Shown here: piece by piece, positions 23,729 through 33,544 of the stretch
How the letters are laid out: every line of letters begins with the position of its first letter
Numbering within the stretch: position 1 is the stretch's first letter
Origin: a virus
Strand: one strand, 5' to 3'
Length of the DNA stretch: 46,599 nt
IMG/VR virus record: IMGVR_UViG_3300037882_000626
Coordinates: 1-46,599 of that record
Notes under the pieces: generated by a model
Databases searched by the model: none
The model's input: only the letters and a program-made list of their open reading frames with translations
What the model was told of the DNA's origin: nothing
Program-made: the position numbers and the translations under genes

Positions 23729-24382
23729 CTAAAATCCCCCCGATGCGCCAATGTCAATATTATCTTCGCTGTTTAATGCAGGTTGCGAAAGAACTGGCAA
23801 TCCTGAATTTATAACATTGCCAGTCGTTGTTACAGCACCGCTCGATTGCACTGTAGATGCTGGCTTAGGCAATCCTTCGTATGACGTTTCAGGGAAAGGC
23901 GAGAGCGGAATGGACGATTGCTGGCCTATATCTTGCGTATTACTATCAGCCGCGCTTTCAGCCGCAAATGATGGTGTTTGCGATACCGTTTGAACCTGTT
24001 TAAATTTTATATACAGAATAATAGCGTCAAATGTTTCTGGCCTTTCTTCATGCGGCATTTCAGATATAATCATATTATCGAAAACATTCACTTTGCTTTG
24101 GATAGTTAGCAGTTCTGAATTTTCGAATAGTTTTTTTATTTCTTGATAAACATTCGTATAATCGCCAAGAATTACGAACATGCGAAGGCCAATTTCAGTC
24201 GGTAAAATTACTTTGTAATCTGAAATAATTTGCCCAGTCTCTAGCGGGTGTTCCATTACCTTTGCGCGAGGCAAATATTCACCGCGCATAGGTCGAGCCA
24301 ACGCCATAACTTGGCTAAAACTGCTATCAAAAATAGCAATCTGGTCAAAGCTTGGGTTTAATGATAGTGGATTGAAAGCCAT
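23729..24382 (-). CDS. Dit-like distal tail protein
   Basis: This encodes 217 residues. Residues about 20-135 (RPMRGEYLPRAKVMEHPLE, VILPTEIGLRMFVILGDY, ISEMPHEERPETFDAIILY) match the Dit-like N-terminal family of simple contractile tails. The remaining 80 residues are Ser/Pro-rich and probably disordered. It directly follows the tape-measure gene. Confidence 0.78.
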   Translation of the reverse strand: MAFNPLSLNPSFDQIAIFDSSFSQVMALARPMRGEYLPRAKVMEHPLETGQIISDYKVILPTEIGLRMFVILGDYTNVYQEIKKLFENSELLTIQSKVNVFDNMIISEMPHEERPETFDAIILYIKFKQVQTVSQTPSFAAESAADSNTQDIGQQSSIPLSPFPETSYEGLPKPASTVQSSGAVTTTGNVINSGLPVLSQPALNSEDNIDIGASGGF

Positions 24383-25722
24383 TACATCATCACCATATCG
24401 TCATTATTTGAAATGGTATTGCGGTATTCTCGCTGTAATTCTTCTTTTATGGCTTTAGATATGCCTTGCGCGTCCGTAGCCTGTGTATTGACGGTTACGT
24501 TGCCAATATTTACAGCGCTTGAATTAGAAGTTGATGAAACAGGCGACGTATTAAGCGGACTGGTATCTGCTGCGCGGATATTGGTTTGAGCCTCTTCTAT
24601 AAATTTATTATCGTAAAGAGGAAAGGCCGATACTGGCTGTTCATTTGTTCTAGCCTTGTTTTCTATATTTTGCTTTTGATTTTTAATTTTTGGCGCAAGT
24701 GCAGGATTCCAATCTGGCTCTACAATAGAACCCATGGCTTTATTTTTATCTAATGCTTTTCCAGCAGGTGCATTGGCAATGCCGCCTAAAATTTTATCAG
24801 GTACTGGCGGTAAGTATTCGCCTGTAGTGCTATCAATTTTTTTAGGTGAAGGTTGATGTTTTTCTTTGTAATATGAAACACCGCTTGCCGTTGCAAACGA
24901 GGCGCTTGCAACACCCAACCCTATTGCTACTCCTTGAAGTCCGGGGATTACGGCTGAAATAGCAGCTAAAACCGCTGTGATAACAGCTAAAATTCCAGTT
25001 GATTGCACTGGAGAATTAAAGAAATCTAAAATCTTTGTAAAGATAGGGGCTATAACGCCCCACATTTCAGTAAATGCGCCTTCGATATTTTTTGCAGCAG
25101 TAACCCATGCAGATTGAAAATCTGAAACGGCTTTAGTCCCTTCCTTGGTTACGCGAGTATACCCTTCTGCGTCATCCATAGCCTTATCTAACTTACCGCT
25201 ACGAATTGCCAATAGAAAGTCATCGCCTAAGCCAGTACCTTTAGACATTTGACTGAAACGCAATGCAGCTTGCGTTTCATCAAGTGTTTTTAATTCTTTG
25301 ATAAAATCCTTTAGATTTGGGATTAACTTATCAGTTCCTACACCAATGCTTTGAAGATATTTTGCATATCCAGCCGCGAATTGACTGAACTGGCCTTGGT
25401 TGCCAGTTATGCTTTGAATTGCGTTATCCCAAACAGCTAATTCACGGGCGTTGATGCCCGTCAATGTTTGGGTCTTATATAATTGAAAATTTACATCTTG
25501 AATATGGGATGCTGTGTTTTTTAAGCCTTCCCACGTAGCAAAAGCCGCAACGGAATTAGCGGCAACCTTAAGAAGTGACTGCCCAAGCATACTTACGGGC
25601 TTATCGGCATCATTGATTTGTTGCTGAAATTCTTTAGTGGCTTTTTTTGCATCCGCCATGTCTTTATCGACATCTTTAGCGTTGCTTTTAAATAAAATAT
25701 AAAATGTATCTAGTATTGACAT
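24382..25722 (-). CDS. Tail tape-measure protein
   Basis: This encodes 446 residues. The N-terminal third is helical, and a hydrophobic stretch lies near residues 245-285 (ILAVITAVLAAISAVIPGLQG). The C-terminal part has SSAVNIGNVTVNTQATDAQG, common at tape-measure ends. Position after the frameshifted chaperones is diagnostic. At about 0.15 nm per residue the length predicts a tail of about 65 nm, short for a myovirus. Confidence 0.82.
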   Translation of the reverse strand: MSILDTFYILFKSNAKDVDKDMADAKKATKEFQQQINDADKPVSMLGQSLLKVAANSVAAFATWEGLKNTASHIQDVNFQLYKTQTLTGINARELAVWDNAIQSITGNQGQFSQFAAGYAKYLQSIGVGTDKLIPNLKDFIKELKTLDETQAALRFSQMSKGTGLGDDFLLAIRSGKLDKAMDDAEGYTRVTKEGTKAVSDFQSAWVTAAKNIEGAFTEMWGVIAPIFTKILDFFNSPVQSTGILAVITAVLAAISAVIPGLQGVAIGLGVASASFATASGVSYYKEKHQPSPKKIDSTTGEYLPPVPDKILGGIANAPAGKALDKNKAMGSIVEPDWNPALAPKIKNQKQNIENKARTNEQPVSAFPLYDNKFIEEAQTNIRAADTSPLNTSPVSSTSNSSAVNIGNVTVNTQATDAQGISKAIKEELQREYRNTISNNDDMVMM

Positions 25723-25728
25723 AGTCCG

Positions 25729-25971
25729 CTACCTCTTTTGCTTCGCTTTTTCAAGCGCAAGCCAATTATTATAACGCGCTACTGCAATACAATCCCATAA
25801 TAAAAAAGCTTCCTCTAGTGTGTAAATCGTTTTTAGTTCGTGAAGGGTTGCTTTGTCGTCACTGATGATGGTTGCAATGAAGCTGTCAAGATTTCTGTGG
25901 CCTTCGAAACTATCGTCTGTAGGCATGCGTCTAAGAAAGTTAAGGCTTTGTCTTTCAAAAAAAAACTGCAA
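25729..25971 (-). CDS. Frameshifted extension of the tail assembly chaperone (T part)
   Basis: This frame has no good start of its own; it is entered from the upstream chaperone by -1 slippage at 25957-25965. The fused product would be about 182 residues: 106 from the upstream frame and 76 from this one. The T part (residues [12 protein letters not shown] onward) ends in a basic tail. In lambda, G and G-T bind the tape measure during tail assembly; the gene order matches that role. Confidence 0.78.
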   Translation of the reverse strand: MQFFFERQSLNFLRRMPTDDSFEGHRNLDSFIATIISDDKATLHELKTIYTLEEAFLLWDCIAVARYNNWLALEKAKQKR

Positions 25972-26276
25972 TTATATTGCATCATTTCAATTTCAATTTT
26001 ACCAAGAGTCTCCCAATCTGGTACGTGATTATTTACAAGCGCCATTGTGGATAAACGCAAGTTACCGTTTTTTTGCTCTACGGCCACGTAAGACATTAGC
26101 TTAAGCATGGTTTCTTCATTGACCGCGTAATCCCCAATTTTTGGCATTGCGCTTAATGGGTATTTTGAAATAATTTCACGACCTTGTACGGCTGGAAATT
26201 TAGACAAAAGATAAGTCCGTTCTTTGCCGTCTTGGCACACAACTTTAAAATCTTTTGGCTGCAATAAATCAGACAT
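25833..26276 (-). CDS. Tail assembly chaperone (G part)
   Basis: This encodes 147 residues without frameshifting. It lies between the tube and tape-measure genes. Content is helical with a conserved-looking core ([16 protein letters not shown]). The reading frame carries a nine-T run at codons 104-107 that is discussed separately. The unshifted product retains a different C-terminus of about 40 residues. Confidence 0.8.
   Translation of the reverse strand: MSDLLQPKDFKVVCQDGKERTYLLSKFPAVQGREIISKYPLSAMPKIGDYAVNEETMLKLMSYVAVEQKNGNLRLSTMALVNNHVPDWETLGKIEIEMMQYNCSFFLKDKALTFLDACLQTIVSKATEILTASLQPSSVTTKQPFTN
25957..25965 (-). promoter_or_regulatory. Slippery site for -1 frameshifting
   Basis: On the minus strand, nine T residues precede GAAAGA. 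In the G frame this reads agT-TTT-TTT-TTG; tandem slippage by -1 at T-TTT-TTT joins the 147-codon frame to the frame at 25729-25971. A sequencing error in this homopolymer could mimic a frameshift, but the overlap matches the conserved G/GT design. Confidence 0.75.
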
Positions 26277-26725
26277 TAAATCCCAACTTTATCTTGGAAG
26301 CTAAATGCGTAAGATTTTGTTTTCATGCGAAAGCTAGAACCTGCAATCGACTTACCGAATGCTGAATCTGTCAAGCGGCCTTGGATTAAAGTAACCGATG
26401 ACAAATCTGGATAAACAATAGTCATCGTAATAATGTCACCTGCGCTTGCCTTACCTTGCGCCACACGATTAGCATCGGCCAAGATTTGCAGATTAATATC
26501 ATCATCACTTCCAGCCACGACATTAAGCACAGCTGGCAAAGGAATAGCCTTAGCCCACGTTAACAAGTCACCATTCGCACCCATAGCCACATCTGCGATG
26601 CGTACTGATGCCAAATCAACAGGGTCACTGTCATCTGCAAACTGGGTTAATGTGATGCCAGTTGGGAACGTGGAACTCGCAACTAAATTAACTACAATTC
26701 CAAAACCAGTAATATCTTGCGTCAT
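26276..26725 (-). CDS. Tail tube protein (DUF3277-like)
   Basis: This encodes 149 residues. It follows the sheath gene and precedes the chaperones. The sequence ([50 protein letters not shown]) is beta-rich, fitting a tube-forming family that pairs with DUF3383 sheaths. Family number is from recall. Confidence 0.75.
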   Translation of the reverse strand: MTQDITGFGIVVNLVASSTFPTGITLTQFADDSDPVDLASVRIADVAMGANGDLLTWAKAIPLPAVLNVVAGSDDDINLQILADANRVAQGKASAGDIITMTIVYPDLSSVTLIQGRLTDSAFGKSIAGSSFRMKTKSYAFSFQDKVGI

Positions 26726-26735
26726 TTAGAACCCC

Positions 26736-28253
26736 TTAGATTAAAATATCTGTGCCTTCAACTTTGCGGATAACGTCATCTTTGGAGTAAATGAGCGTAT
26801 AAATCGCTTTGTATTTTGTAACGCTACTTTCAACATAAGTTACGATTTGACAATCGAACCAATAGCCTGAAGTTTGTACCTGATACCATGCCGTATCACT
26901 GCCTGTTGCATTCGTGATATACAGCTTTTGTGCCGCCGATAATGGCTTGCCAACGCTAATCGTACCATTAGTCAAAGCTTGCGTGATAATGCTTTGGATA
27001 ATGGCGGTTAATTGTGCTTTGCCTGTGGAATTTGCAGAAACCTTAGACAGCGCTAAAAGCAATGTCATGATTTGTGCGCCGATAGCATCCTTTAGCCAGA
27101 TTTCATTTGCGTATGTATTCTGGTCAAGCGGGTTAGTGCTAATGCCGTACATAGTGCCGCGTTGGTAGAATTGAACCAACTGGCCAGCGGTTTGAGTTTG
27201 GCCGTAATAATTAATGCCTAGGCCATCATACAGAGCCGCGTTTGCATCGGTAGTTACTGAAGGCGTAATGTTAAAAATCTGAAACATAAAATTTTGAACT
27301 GAATTACGCTTAGAGTAATCCGTTGCCGCCAAAATCATCATCGGTATCATCTCTGGATGCTCACCTGCCACAGGACTATCGAGCGTCAAAGTACATCCAC
27401 CTATTAAGCCGAGCGCAGATGCCCAAGACGAAGCATTTGCAGCAGTGACTTTAGCAGAAAAAATAAACTGAATATTCGGCGTTAAGCTGTTATTCCAGTT
27501 AGCCGCCTCGGTAATAACGCTCAAGCTTGGCGCGATGGAAGATGCAAAACAGAATGAACCAAAATCATTACTTACATTGATTGCAGATGCTAGAGTAGAG
27601 GCGATAGTGGACGCTGCCGTGCCGTTTGAAAGTACAGCGCCAGTTAGCCATCCCAATTCAAGAGCGCAATCATTAGTTGTTCCGGCTACAACCGCAACCG
27701 TATCAGCACCTGTTGCGCCTGAAACTAAATTAAATCTGCCATTGGTTGCATCAAACGTAACGGTTGCCCCAGTCCATGCTGCGCCGTTAGCAACGATGGC
27801 GCGAATAGCCGCCTGTACCGTGCCAGCAACATCACTTAATGAAACATCGCCTGAAAAGTCCAGACCAGTAACAGCCGAAGTAGCCCCGCCAAGAGTTAGA
27901 GTAAAATCACCATTGGTAATTGGGGTGAATGTACCAAGTGCATAGGTTGCTTTCTTGCCGAAAATCTTACTGCCAGTTGCAGCGTTTTCATTCCAAAAAT
28001 AAAAGTTTAATTTTTGTGGCTGCGATATATTCTTGCTAATCCAACCAAAATAAAACACAGCGCGTGCGTATTCCTCTGAAGTCGTGCCGAAGTAATCACC
28101 AACGGATGAAGCGGTGGAAAAACCCAGCATCGCTCCAGTTGGACATAGCGCATTATCGGTGATAACCATGCCGCCAAGATTGCGGGATGAAACGGCAGTT
28201 GCGCCGCCAACGCCTGAAGTAATATTTACATAATTACTTAGTGAAATGGCCAT
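26736..28253 (-). CDS. Tail sheath protein (DUF3383)
   Basis: This encodes 505 residues of DUF3383. The start (MAISLSNYVNITSGV), the DYFGTTSEEYARAVFYFGW region and YYGQTQTAGQLVQFYQRG are typical of sheath proteins in simple contractile tails. This gene shows that the phage is a myovirus. Together with the tube it forms the contractile tail. Confidence 0.88.
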   Translation of the reverse strand: MAISLSNYVNITSGVGGATAVSSRNLGGMVITDNALCPTGAMLGFSTASSVGDYFGTTSEEYARAVFYFGWISKNISQPQKLNFYFWNENAATGSKIFGKKATYALGTFTPITNGDFTLTLGGATSAVTGLDFSGDVSLSDVAGTVQAAIRAIVANGAAWTGATVTFDATNGRFNLVSGATGADTVAVVAGTTNDCALELGWLTGAVLSNGTAASTIASTLASAINVSNDFGSFCFASSIAPSLSVITEAANWNNSLTPNIQFIFSAKVTAANASSWASALGLIGGCTLTLDSPVAGEHPEMIPMMILAATDYSKRNSVQNFMFQIFNITPSVTTDANAALYDGLGINYYGQTQTAGQLVQFYQRGTMYGISTNPLDQNTYANEIWLKDAIGAQIMTLLLALSKVSANSTGKAQLTAIIQSIITQALTNGTISVGKPLSAAQKLYITNATGSDTAWYQVQTSGYWFDCQIVTYVESSVTKYKAIYTLIYSKDDVIRKVEGTDILI

Positions 28254-28263
28254 ATTTTTCCCC

Positions 28264-28803
28264 TTAAACCCGCAAGACTTGCAATTCTGTTTCTGTGATA
28301 ATTGGTTGCTGCGATACTATAACCTGATTATGTGATAACACAAAGTCAAAACTAGGGCTTGCTTCAAACCTATCACGCTCATCTTTAAAATACGGATTTC
28401 GTATTTGTCCTATTTTAAAAATTCCAACGCCTTGCGCCCTCAAAAGCTGAATAGTCCCCAAGCTTTCTAAAACCGCCGCTGCATAATTGACAATATCGGA
28501 TGCGGTTAAGCTTGCAGTGTTTGAAGGATTTTGCGTGGCCAAAGCGTTAACTTGAAACGTGGTAATATAACGCTGTGTTTCGGTGTAAACCTCTATCAGG
28601 TTATCAGCATCCCATTCATGTGTACGCTCAACCGCTCCAAATCGCATATCCATAATTTTAGACAAATATAGAGTTGGGCTGATATTCGTCCCCTGTTGCG
28701 TTGGCTGATACGCCTGTTTTACCACAATAGAACCTTGCCCGATTGCAGTTAAGCCAGTTTGTAATGTTGATTTTATAAGGGATATAAGTTGATTATCAAG
28801 CAT
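28264..28803 (-). CDS. Neck/tail terminator protein
   Basis: This encodes 179 residues from ATG 28801-28803, overlapping the previous stop; starts at 28842 and 28812 lie in the upstream gene. The sequence has LIEVYTETQRYITTFQVNAL and FVLSHNQVIVSQ, patterns of the neck terminator placed just before sheath genes. The role is tail-tube capping and joining to the neck. Confidence 0.7.
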   Translation of the reverse strand: MLDNQLISLIKSTLQTGLTAIGQGSIVVKQAYQPTQQGTNISPTLYLSKIMDMRFGAVERTHEWDADNLIEVYTETQRYITTFQVNALATQNPSNTASLTASDIVNYAAAVLESLGTIQLLRAQGVGIFKIGQIRNPYFKDERDRFEASPSFDFVLSHNQVIVSQQPIITETELQVLRV

Positions 28804-29167
28804 TTGGCACATAAACGCATATAAATGCGCTCCACCCGTCAATCGGATACCATTCAGTATTGCTTAGAATTTGGTATGTTTTGCCATTAAAAATAATCCT
28901 ATCGCTTGACCTGTCGCGGTCAATATCCGATATATTTTTTTGAACATAAACCCATATATAAGACTTTTGAAAATCTAGGCCATATTGTTCGAATATATTG
29001 CGCGGAACAGGCTGGATTGAGCCGCGCAAAGTTACAGGCGCGGCGTATGTGGCCACGTCAAGGCCGATTGAATTAGTCGTGCGAGATTGGTATGCAACGT
29101 ATTGAAACGCACTGGGCTTAATAACCCGCAATGCTTGAGCTAGTAGATTTGAACTGGGGACACTCAT
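28796..29167 (-). CDS. Neck/collar protein
   Basis: This encodes 123 residues. Motifs AFQYVAYQSRTTNSIGLDVATY and LRGSIQPVPRNIFEQYGLDF recall the collar or head-closure protein of E217/Pam3-like myoviruses. It lies between the gp10-like and terminator genes and overlaps each by a few bases. Confidence 0.7.
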   Translation of the reverse strand: MSVPSSNLLAQALRVIKPSAFQYVAYQSRTTNSIGLDVATYAAPVTLRGSIQPVPRNIFEQYGLDFQKSYIWVYVQKNISDIDRDRSSDRIIFNGKTYQILSNTEWYPIDGWSAFICVYVPNA

Positions 29168-29712
29168 TGCGCGTCCTCTACCAGATATGTTAGTTTATCA
29201 ATCATCAAACCAGTATCATCAAGCGGTTTTGTGCTTACATTCGGCGGCTTATAGCCTTCTTCATTAACTTTGCGTGCAGCTTCTCCAACTGTCTTTCCTG
29301 TTATTTTTATGCCTTGACGGCGCATCGCCCGTAATTCAATGGTAATGGGGCTTAACGGCGGCGCTGTTACGCCGACTATTTGCTTCATAATATCGCTTTT
29401 AGCTTTTGCGCCAATGATTTGCATGGCATCGTCTATGGTCGATTTACCTTTTAGGATTGCAGTAGCGGCGAATTCCATTGTCTTGCGCCATACGCCTTCA
29501 TTTTCGGCAATAGAAGGACGCATAAATGGACGCGCTGGAATGCTTTTTTCTGGTACGCCAAACTCTTGAATAGATGCAACATAAGCGACAGGAACGCCGC
29601 CTTCGTAATTGCCATCGAGCCAGCCAACTTTGGCTTGTTTTCCATCAAGTTCTTTTAATCGTCTAGCGAGTATTTCAAAGCCGCCTGAATTACTCGATTT
29701 TACAGTGGCCAT
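29164..29712 (-). CDS. HK97 gp10-like neck or tail-completion protein
   Basis: This encodes 182 residues from ATG 29710-29712. It contains AKVGWLDGNYEGG, VPVAYVASIQEFG and SIPARPFMRPSI, the typical order for gp10-like proteins. These join connector and tail. A longer start at 29724 uses TTG and overlaps the previous gene. Confidence 0.78.
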   Translation of the reverse strand: MATVKSSNSGGFEILARRLKELDGKQAKVGWLDGNYEGGVPVAYVASIQEFGVPEKSIPARPFMRPSIAENEGVWRKTMEFAATAILKGKSTIDDAMQIIGAKAKSDIMKQIVGVTAPPLSPITIELRAMRRQGIKITGKTVGEAARKVNEEGYKPPNVSTKPLDDTGLMIDKLTYLVEDAQ

Positions 29713-29714
29713 TT

Positions 29715-30155
29715 CTAGCACCAAAGCAGCGCATTACTGCCCCTGAAACCAGAACGTGCTAAGCTGCCGCCGATTGAAAAACCGCCGACTGCAATGCCTT
29801 GCATCAACGCCATAATCTGCAACCCATATGGCGTAGTGGATAGCCAATAATCAAACATATTTTTTGCAGGTGGGGGGGCAAGAGTGACGTTAATTTTATC
29901 AATGCCACTGCTTGTGATAATTGCAGGATTACCGCCTTCAGATATTAGCGTGTTCAGCAACGCCAAATGCGCGGTAATTAGATTGAGCGCGTATTTTTTA
30001 TTGTCGCCATTTAATCTTCCGTAATTCGTATTGGCGATATATGAACCGCCAAGCGTAAAATAATTTGAAACTACGGCTTGCGGGTATGAATTAACATCAG
30101 CTAATGCAGGAAAGCTTGCCCTAAAATATGCGTCATCGTAGGTGAAAGCAGTCAT
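29715..30155 (-). CDS. DUF4054 head-tail adaptor
   Basis: This encodes 146 residues. It opens with YDDAYFRASFPALADVNSYP and has NLITAHLALLNTLI and FDYWLSTTPYGLQIMALMQ, matching DUF4054. Proteins of this family sit below the portal. The gene starts a few bases after the small protein gene and precedes the gp10-like gene. Confidence 0.83.
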   Translation of the reverse strand: MTAFTYDDAYFRASFPALADVNSYPQAVVSNYFTLGGSYIANTNYGRLNGDNKKYALNLITAHLALLNTLISEGGNPAIITSSGIDKINVTLAPPPAKNMFDYWLSTTPYGLQIMALMQGIAVGGFSIGGSLARSGFRGSNALLWC

Positions 30156-30161
30156 AGATTA

Positions 30162-30545
30162 TCACACGAGTTTAGATTTTTTACCTTCTTTAGCCTTGAA
30201 AGTTTCAATATATTCAGGCGTTACTTGTGCGCCTTCGTCAACAGTAGAAATTTGCATATCGGGCGCAACGACTTCAGGGTCAACTTTTCTTGTTTCAATT
30301 TTAATGAAGCCGCTATCAACATGACGCTTGAACGTATGATTTTCTTTTAGCAACGATAATTCTTCATCACTAACTTTAGTCATCACACCCATAGGAGTAA
30401 TCAGATTTTTATTAATTACATTAGCCTTACCAGCAATAAACACGCTTGCTTTAACGATAGCAGGCGCGCCATTTGCAGGACTTTCACCATATAGAGCATA
30501 CGTAACGTCAGTCGTGAGCGTTGAGTAAATGTAATTATCAGTCAT
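30162..30545 (-). CDS. Hypothetical head-region protein
   Basis: This encodes 127 residues. It lies between the capsid and DUF4054 genes. The N-terminal half is hydrophilic and beta-like (FIAGKANVINKNLI) and the middle has a helical VSDEELSLLKENHTFKRH. The tail is Lys-rich. It may be a capsid-associated or connector component; position is the only evidence. Confidence 0.6.
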   Translation of the reverse strand: MTDNYIYSTLTTDVTYALYGESPANGAPAIVKASVFIAGKANVINKNLITPMGVMTKVSDEELSLLKENHTFKRHVDSGFIKIETRKVDPEVVAPDMQISTVDEGAQVTPEYIETFKAKEGKKSKLV

Positions 30546-30554
30546 GGATTGCCC

Positions 30555-31649
30555 TTATGAAATACCAGAATAACGAACCACGGCGTATGGACGTTTACAC
30601 ATAACACCTGCCGTTGCCGCAGCGTAAGCTTCTTCATAGCCTTTTGCAAGCTTTTGAACGCCTAGAACTTGAAACTTGGCAGGGACAATCTGGGTAAACG
30701 TGCGGCCATCATCAGAGCTTTCATCAAATACATTTTCAGCATAGAGATAAAACACACCAACGCCTCCGTTTGCGGTGTTCAATTGTGGGGCAGAAACAAC
30801 ACGGATTTTAGGATACGTTTCTTTCATCCACTCACGTACGGAAATACCAAAATCTGTAATTGTGGATAGCCAATCAACAGCATTGGTAGGGACTGCCAGT
30901 GTAATTTCTAGCTTTTCAGGGTCGATATTATCTTGAGATTGAGCGCGAAGTGCCTGAATTGCGGTTTGAATATCCTTAACAATCTCACGCATAGTTTTGG
31001 ATGACCAAAGCGGCGATGCAGACGCTCCATTGTTAACTGTCGTGTATGCTGGCAGATTAGGGTCATTCAAGAAACCGTAAGTTAAGCCGTCACCAGCGTT
31101 ATAACCATTGAAACCAACTAAGTTGCGTTGGATTTCTAGAGTTTGAGCAGCCGATTTACGCTTGCTATCAGCATCGTTGATACGCGCACGGGCGGCGCGT
31201 GCTTCAGATAAGAAACCTACGCGGATACCACCTTCAAAACGCACAACAGTACGCTTCACATAGTTAGCATTCCAGCTTGCGAACGGCACGTTGGTATAAT
31301 CGCCATAAGGAACAGCAATACCAGTGTTTTCCATTACGCCTTGGATGATTTCTTCATCTTCAATCGAACCTACCGTGGTAATACCAACCAAGTCATCAAT
31401 TTTACGGGCGGCGGTGATTACGTTTACAAAACCAGTCATCCAGTTTTGCAAGAACTGCGAAGGCGTGGACATACTTGCTTGAGTTACTAAACCCTGCGCG
31501 TTATCCATCGCAAAATCTACCATTTGCTCAATATCCGCTTCGTCCATGCCGATACCAAGCATGGCCAACTCGTCCACACCAATTTGCTTAGCCGTATAAG
31601 GGCGAACATTACGAGCTGGAATATGAAGTTTTTCTTTTTGTTGCAACAT
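30555..31649 (-). CDS. Major capsid protein (DUF2184)
   Basis: This encodes 364 residues. FLQNWMTGFVNVITAARKID, the GYNAGDGLTYGFLNDPNLP motif and AVPTNAVDWLSTITDFG match DUF2184, an HK97-fold capsid family. An N-terminal arm (about 60 residues) is present. The gene follows the cement protein and is the centre of the head block. Maturation would involve the protease two genes upstream. Confidence 0.88.
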   Translation of the reverse strand: MLQQKEKLHIPARNVRPYTAKQIGVDELAMLGIGMDEADIEQMVDFAMDNAQGLVTQASMSTPSQFLQNWMTGFVNVITAARKIDDLVGITTVGSIEDEEIIQGVMENTGIAVPYGDYTNVPFASWNANYVKRTVVRFEGGIRVGFLSEARAARARINDADSKRKSAAQTLEIQRNLVGFNGYNAGDGLTYGFLNDPNLPAYTTVNNGASASPLWSSKTMREIVKDIQTAIQALRAQSQDNIDPEKLEITLAVPTNAVDWLSTITDFGISVREWMKETYPKIRVVSAPQLNTANGGVGVFYLYAENVFDESSDDGRTFTQIVPAKFQVLGVQKLAKGYEEAYAAATAGVMCKRPYAVVRYSGIS

Positions 31650-31670
31650 TATAAGTTCCCCCTAGAACAA

Positions 31671-32396
31671 TTAAACATTAGTGCCGAAGTGAGCAACGGC
31701 GAGATTTGCACCTGTTGGCGCATACTTCACAATCGTACTACCTTCAATGATTTTAAAACCAGATGGCGCAACGCTCGTGGCAGTCATTGCACCGCTTCCT
31801 ACGGTTTGTGATTCGCTTACGTTGTACGTACCAGTTCCGCCCGTGCCAGTTCCAAGTGATACGATTGTAACTTGCGCCGCGCCCGTATTCACAATAGAAC
31901 CAACACCAAGCGTGCCGGAGGTAATAGCTGAAACGGTCAAAACAGTCGTTGCTTGCGATGCCGTGAATGCAGCAGATGCGAGCGTGGCCAGCGCACCCGT
32001 TGACGTGTTGTAAGTTACTTGATTTCCGATTGAGCAAGCGGCTGGAACTTGAATAATCAAGTTACCTTCAGTTAAAAATTCAGCAACGATATTGTTTGGC
32101 AACGTCAAAGATGGATTAATGGTTGAAACACCATCGCCGTAGAGCGCATACGCTTTCGGATTACAAAGAATACCAGCAAATACGCCTGTGCCGCCAGCAG
32201 CAGCAATTAGCGAGCTAGAACCATCGGCAGGGTCAGCAGTAGTCACGGTAAATGCGCGGCCAATTACGTTATTAGCAGCACTGCCAGATACGATTTTAGC
32301 TGGCTGGACGCGGCGTGGTGAATTATCAAACAATTCACCCACTACACCAAAGCCTAATTCTACATTTACAGTTGATTGAAAGGTTGCGGCAGTCAT
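31671..32396 (-). CDS. Capsid cement/decoration protein with inserted Ig-like module
   Basis: This encodes 241 residues. The outer parts ([51 protein letters not shown]) match the phage structural cement family. Residues 143-207 form an extra beta module with [20 protein letters not shown], also found in the 373-residue protein at 36107-37228. Cement proteins coat and stabilise the capsid; the insert would face outward. Confidence 0.8.
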   Translation of the reverse strand: MTAATFQSTVNVELGFGVVGELFDNSPRRVQPAKIVSGSAANNVIGRAFTVTTADPADGSSSLIAAAGGTGVFAGILCNPKAYALYGDGVSTINPSLTLPNNIVAEFLTEGNLIIQVPAACSIGNQVTYNTSTGALATLASAAFTASQATTVLTVSAITSGTLGVGSIVNTGAAQVTIVSLGTGTGGTGTYNVSESQTVGSGAMTATSVAPSGFKIIEGSTIVKYAPTGANLAVAHFGTNV

Positions 32397-32416
32397 TTAG
32401 TTTTCCCCTTTATAAA

Positions 32417-33544
32417 TTATGCTTTTTGCGCGAAAAAATCTTGAACATTAGATGCTTTATCTTTTGCGTCCATGCCGAATTTGCTTGCCTTCGCCGGAAC
32501 ATCGCGGCCATGCAAATAACCTTGTAATGCGGCGAGTTCTTGGCCTTTGTCGCAAGCAATCCCTAGCTTTTCTGCTCCGTATTTAGCAACATCTTGCAAA
32601 CCCATATCGCTATGGTCAAACGTTCCAACGAAGTGCGAAAGCTTATCAGCAAGCTTAGAAACTTGCGCCATTTCAGTAATGACTGATTTCTTGATAATTG
32701 CAGCGTCCATTGCGTTTTCCTTCTTTTCGTCATCTTTTTTAAATTCTTCGTCCATCACCGTTTCTTTATCGGCGGGGTCTTTTTCTGGGATTTTTTCACC
32801 GTCTTTAACGGGTTCAATTTCTTCTTTGTTTTGAACGGCCAGAATTTGCTTAATGAGAGGCAAAAGTTTTTCCAAAGCTGTAACAACATCGTCAACCCCC
32901 ATGGACTTGGTTTCTGATTTTTTGCCTTCTTCCTTGATTTCAGGCTTCTTTTCTTCTTCTTTTTTTACTTCTTCTTCAGGCATTTGATAGTCCTTTGCAT
33001 CAAACGTAAAATTAAGATGGTCTAAAACCGCTACTTCTTTGCCCATTCTGCCTTCATTGACCGATGCCAAATGATTACCGCGAATGTTTCTTTGTATAGC
33101 ATGATATTCTTTTCCGTTGATATTGCCAGATATTAATTCGTACTTGCAGCGATACCCCGCCGATAATTCTTTTTTCTCGCCGCTATCAATTAATTCGCCA
33201 AGATTATCAGAAAATAGTTTTAGATTGCCGTACAAATAACCGTCTGAAAAATAAACATCTTCGCCCACAACGCCGCGCACACCCTTATTATCTGGGGACG
33301 TTAAACCGCTATCCTCGCTACCAAGCATAACGTGGTCACTAATCCATGGCAAAAGCTTGAAGCTTTCGATGCACTCTGGGTTATTTAATTCTTCCTCTGG
33401 GCGATAAACGTAATAAATTTTATCTGGCTCAAGCGACTTATCAATATTTTTACCTAGATACGGGAATACGCCAACCTTGCTAATCGGGTTGTTTTTTATC
33501 TCGATAAAGCCGTTTAAGTCTGTTTTACGGGCTGATTGTGCCAT
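32417..33544 (-). CDS. DUF2213 protease fused to scaffold region
   Basis: This encodes 375 residues. Residues 1-185 match DUF2213 ([37 protein letters not shown] and [22 protein letters not shown]), a capsid maturation protease family. Residues 190-300 are highly charged E/K-rich and disordered, typical of a scaffold. The C-terminal region is helical. The protease should cut scaffold from itself during maturation. Confidence 0.82.
   Translation of the reverse strand: MAQSARKTDLNGFIEIKNNPISKVGVFPYLGKNIDKSLEPDKIYYVYRPEEELNNPECIESFKLLPWISDHVMLGSEDSGLTSPDNKGVRGVVGEDVYFSDGYLYGNLKLFSDNLGELIDSGEKKELSAGYRCKYELISGNINGKEYHAIQRNIRGNHLASVNEGRMGKEVAVLDHLNFTFDAKDYQMPEEEVKKEEEKKPEIKEEGKKSETKSMGVDDVVTALEKLLPLIKQILAVQNKEEIEPVKDGEKIPEKDPADKETVMDEEFKKDDEKKENAMDAAIIKKSVITEMAQVSKLADKLSHFVGTFDHSDMGLQDVAKYGAEKLGIACDKGQELAALQGYLHGRDVPAKASKFGMDAKDKASNVQDFFAQKA

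Noticed and set aside
27535-27945. 136-codon plus-strand ORF
   Set aside because: It lies wholly antisense to the sheath gene, with no ribosome-binding site and with Val/Ala/Pro-biased composition.
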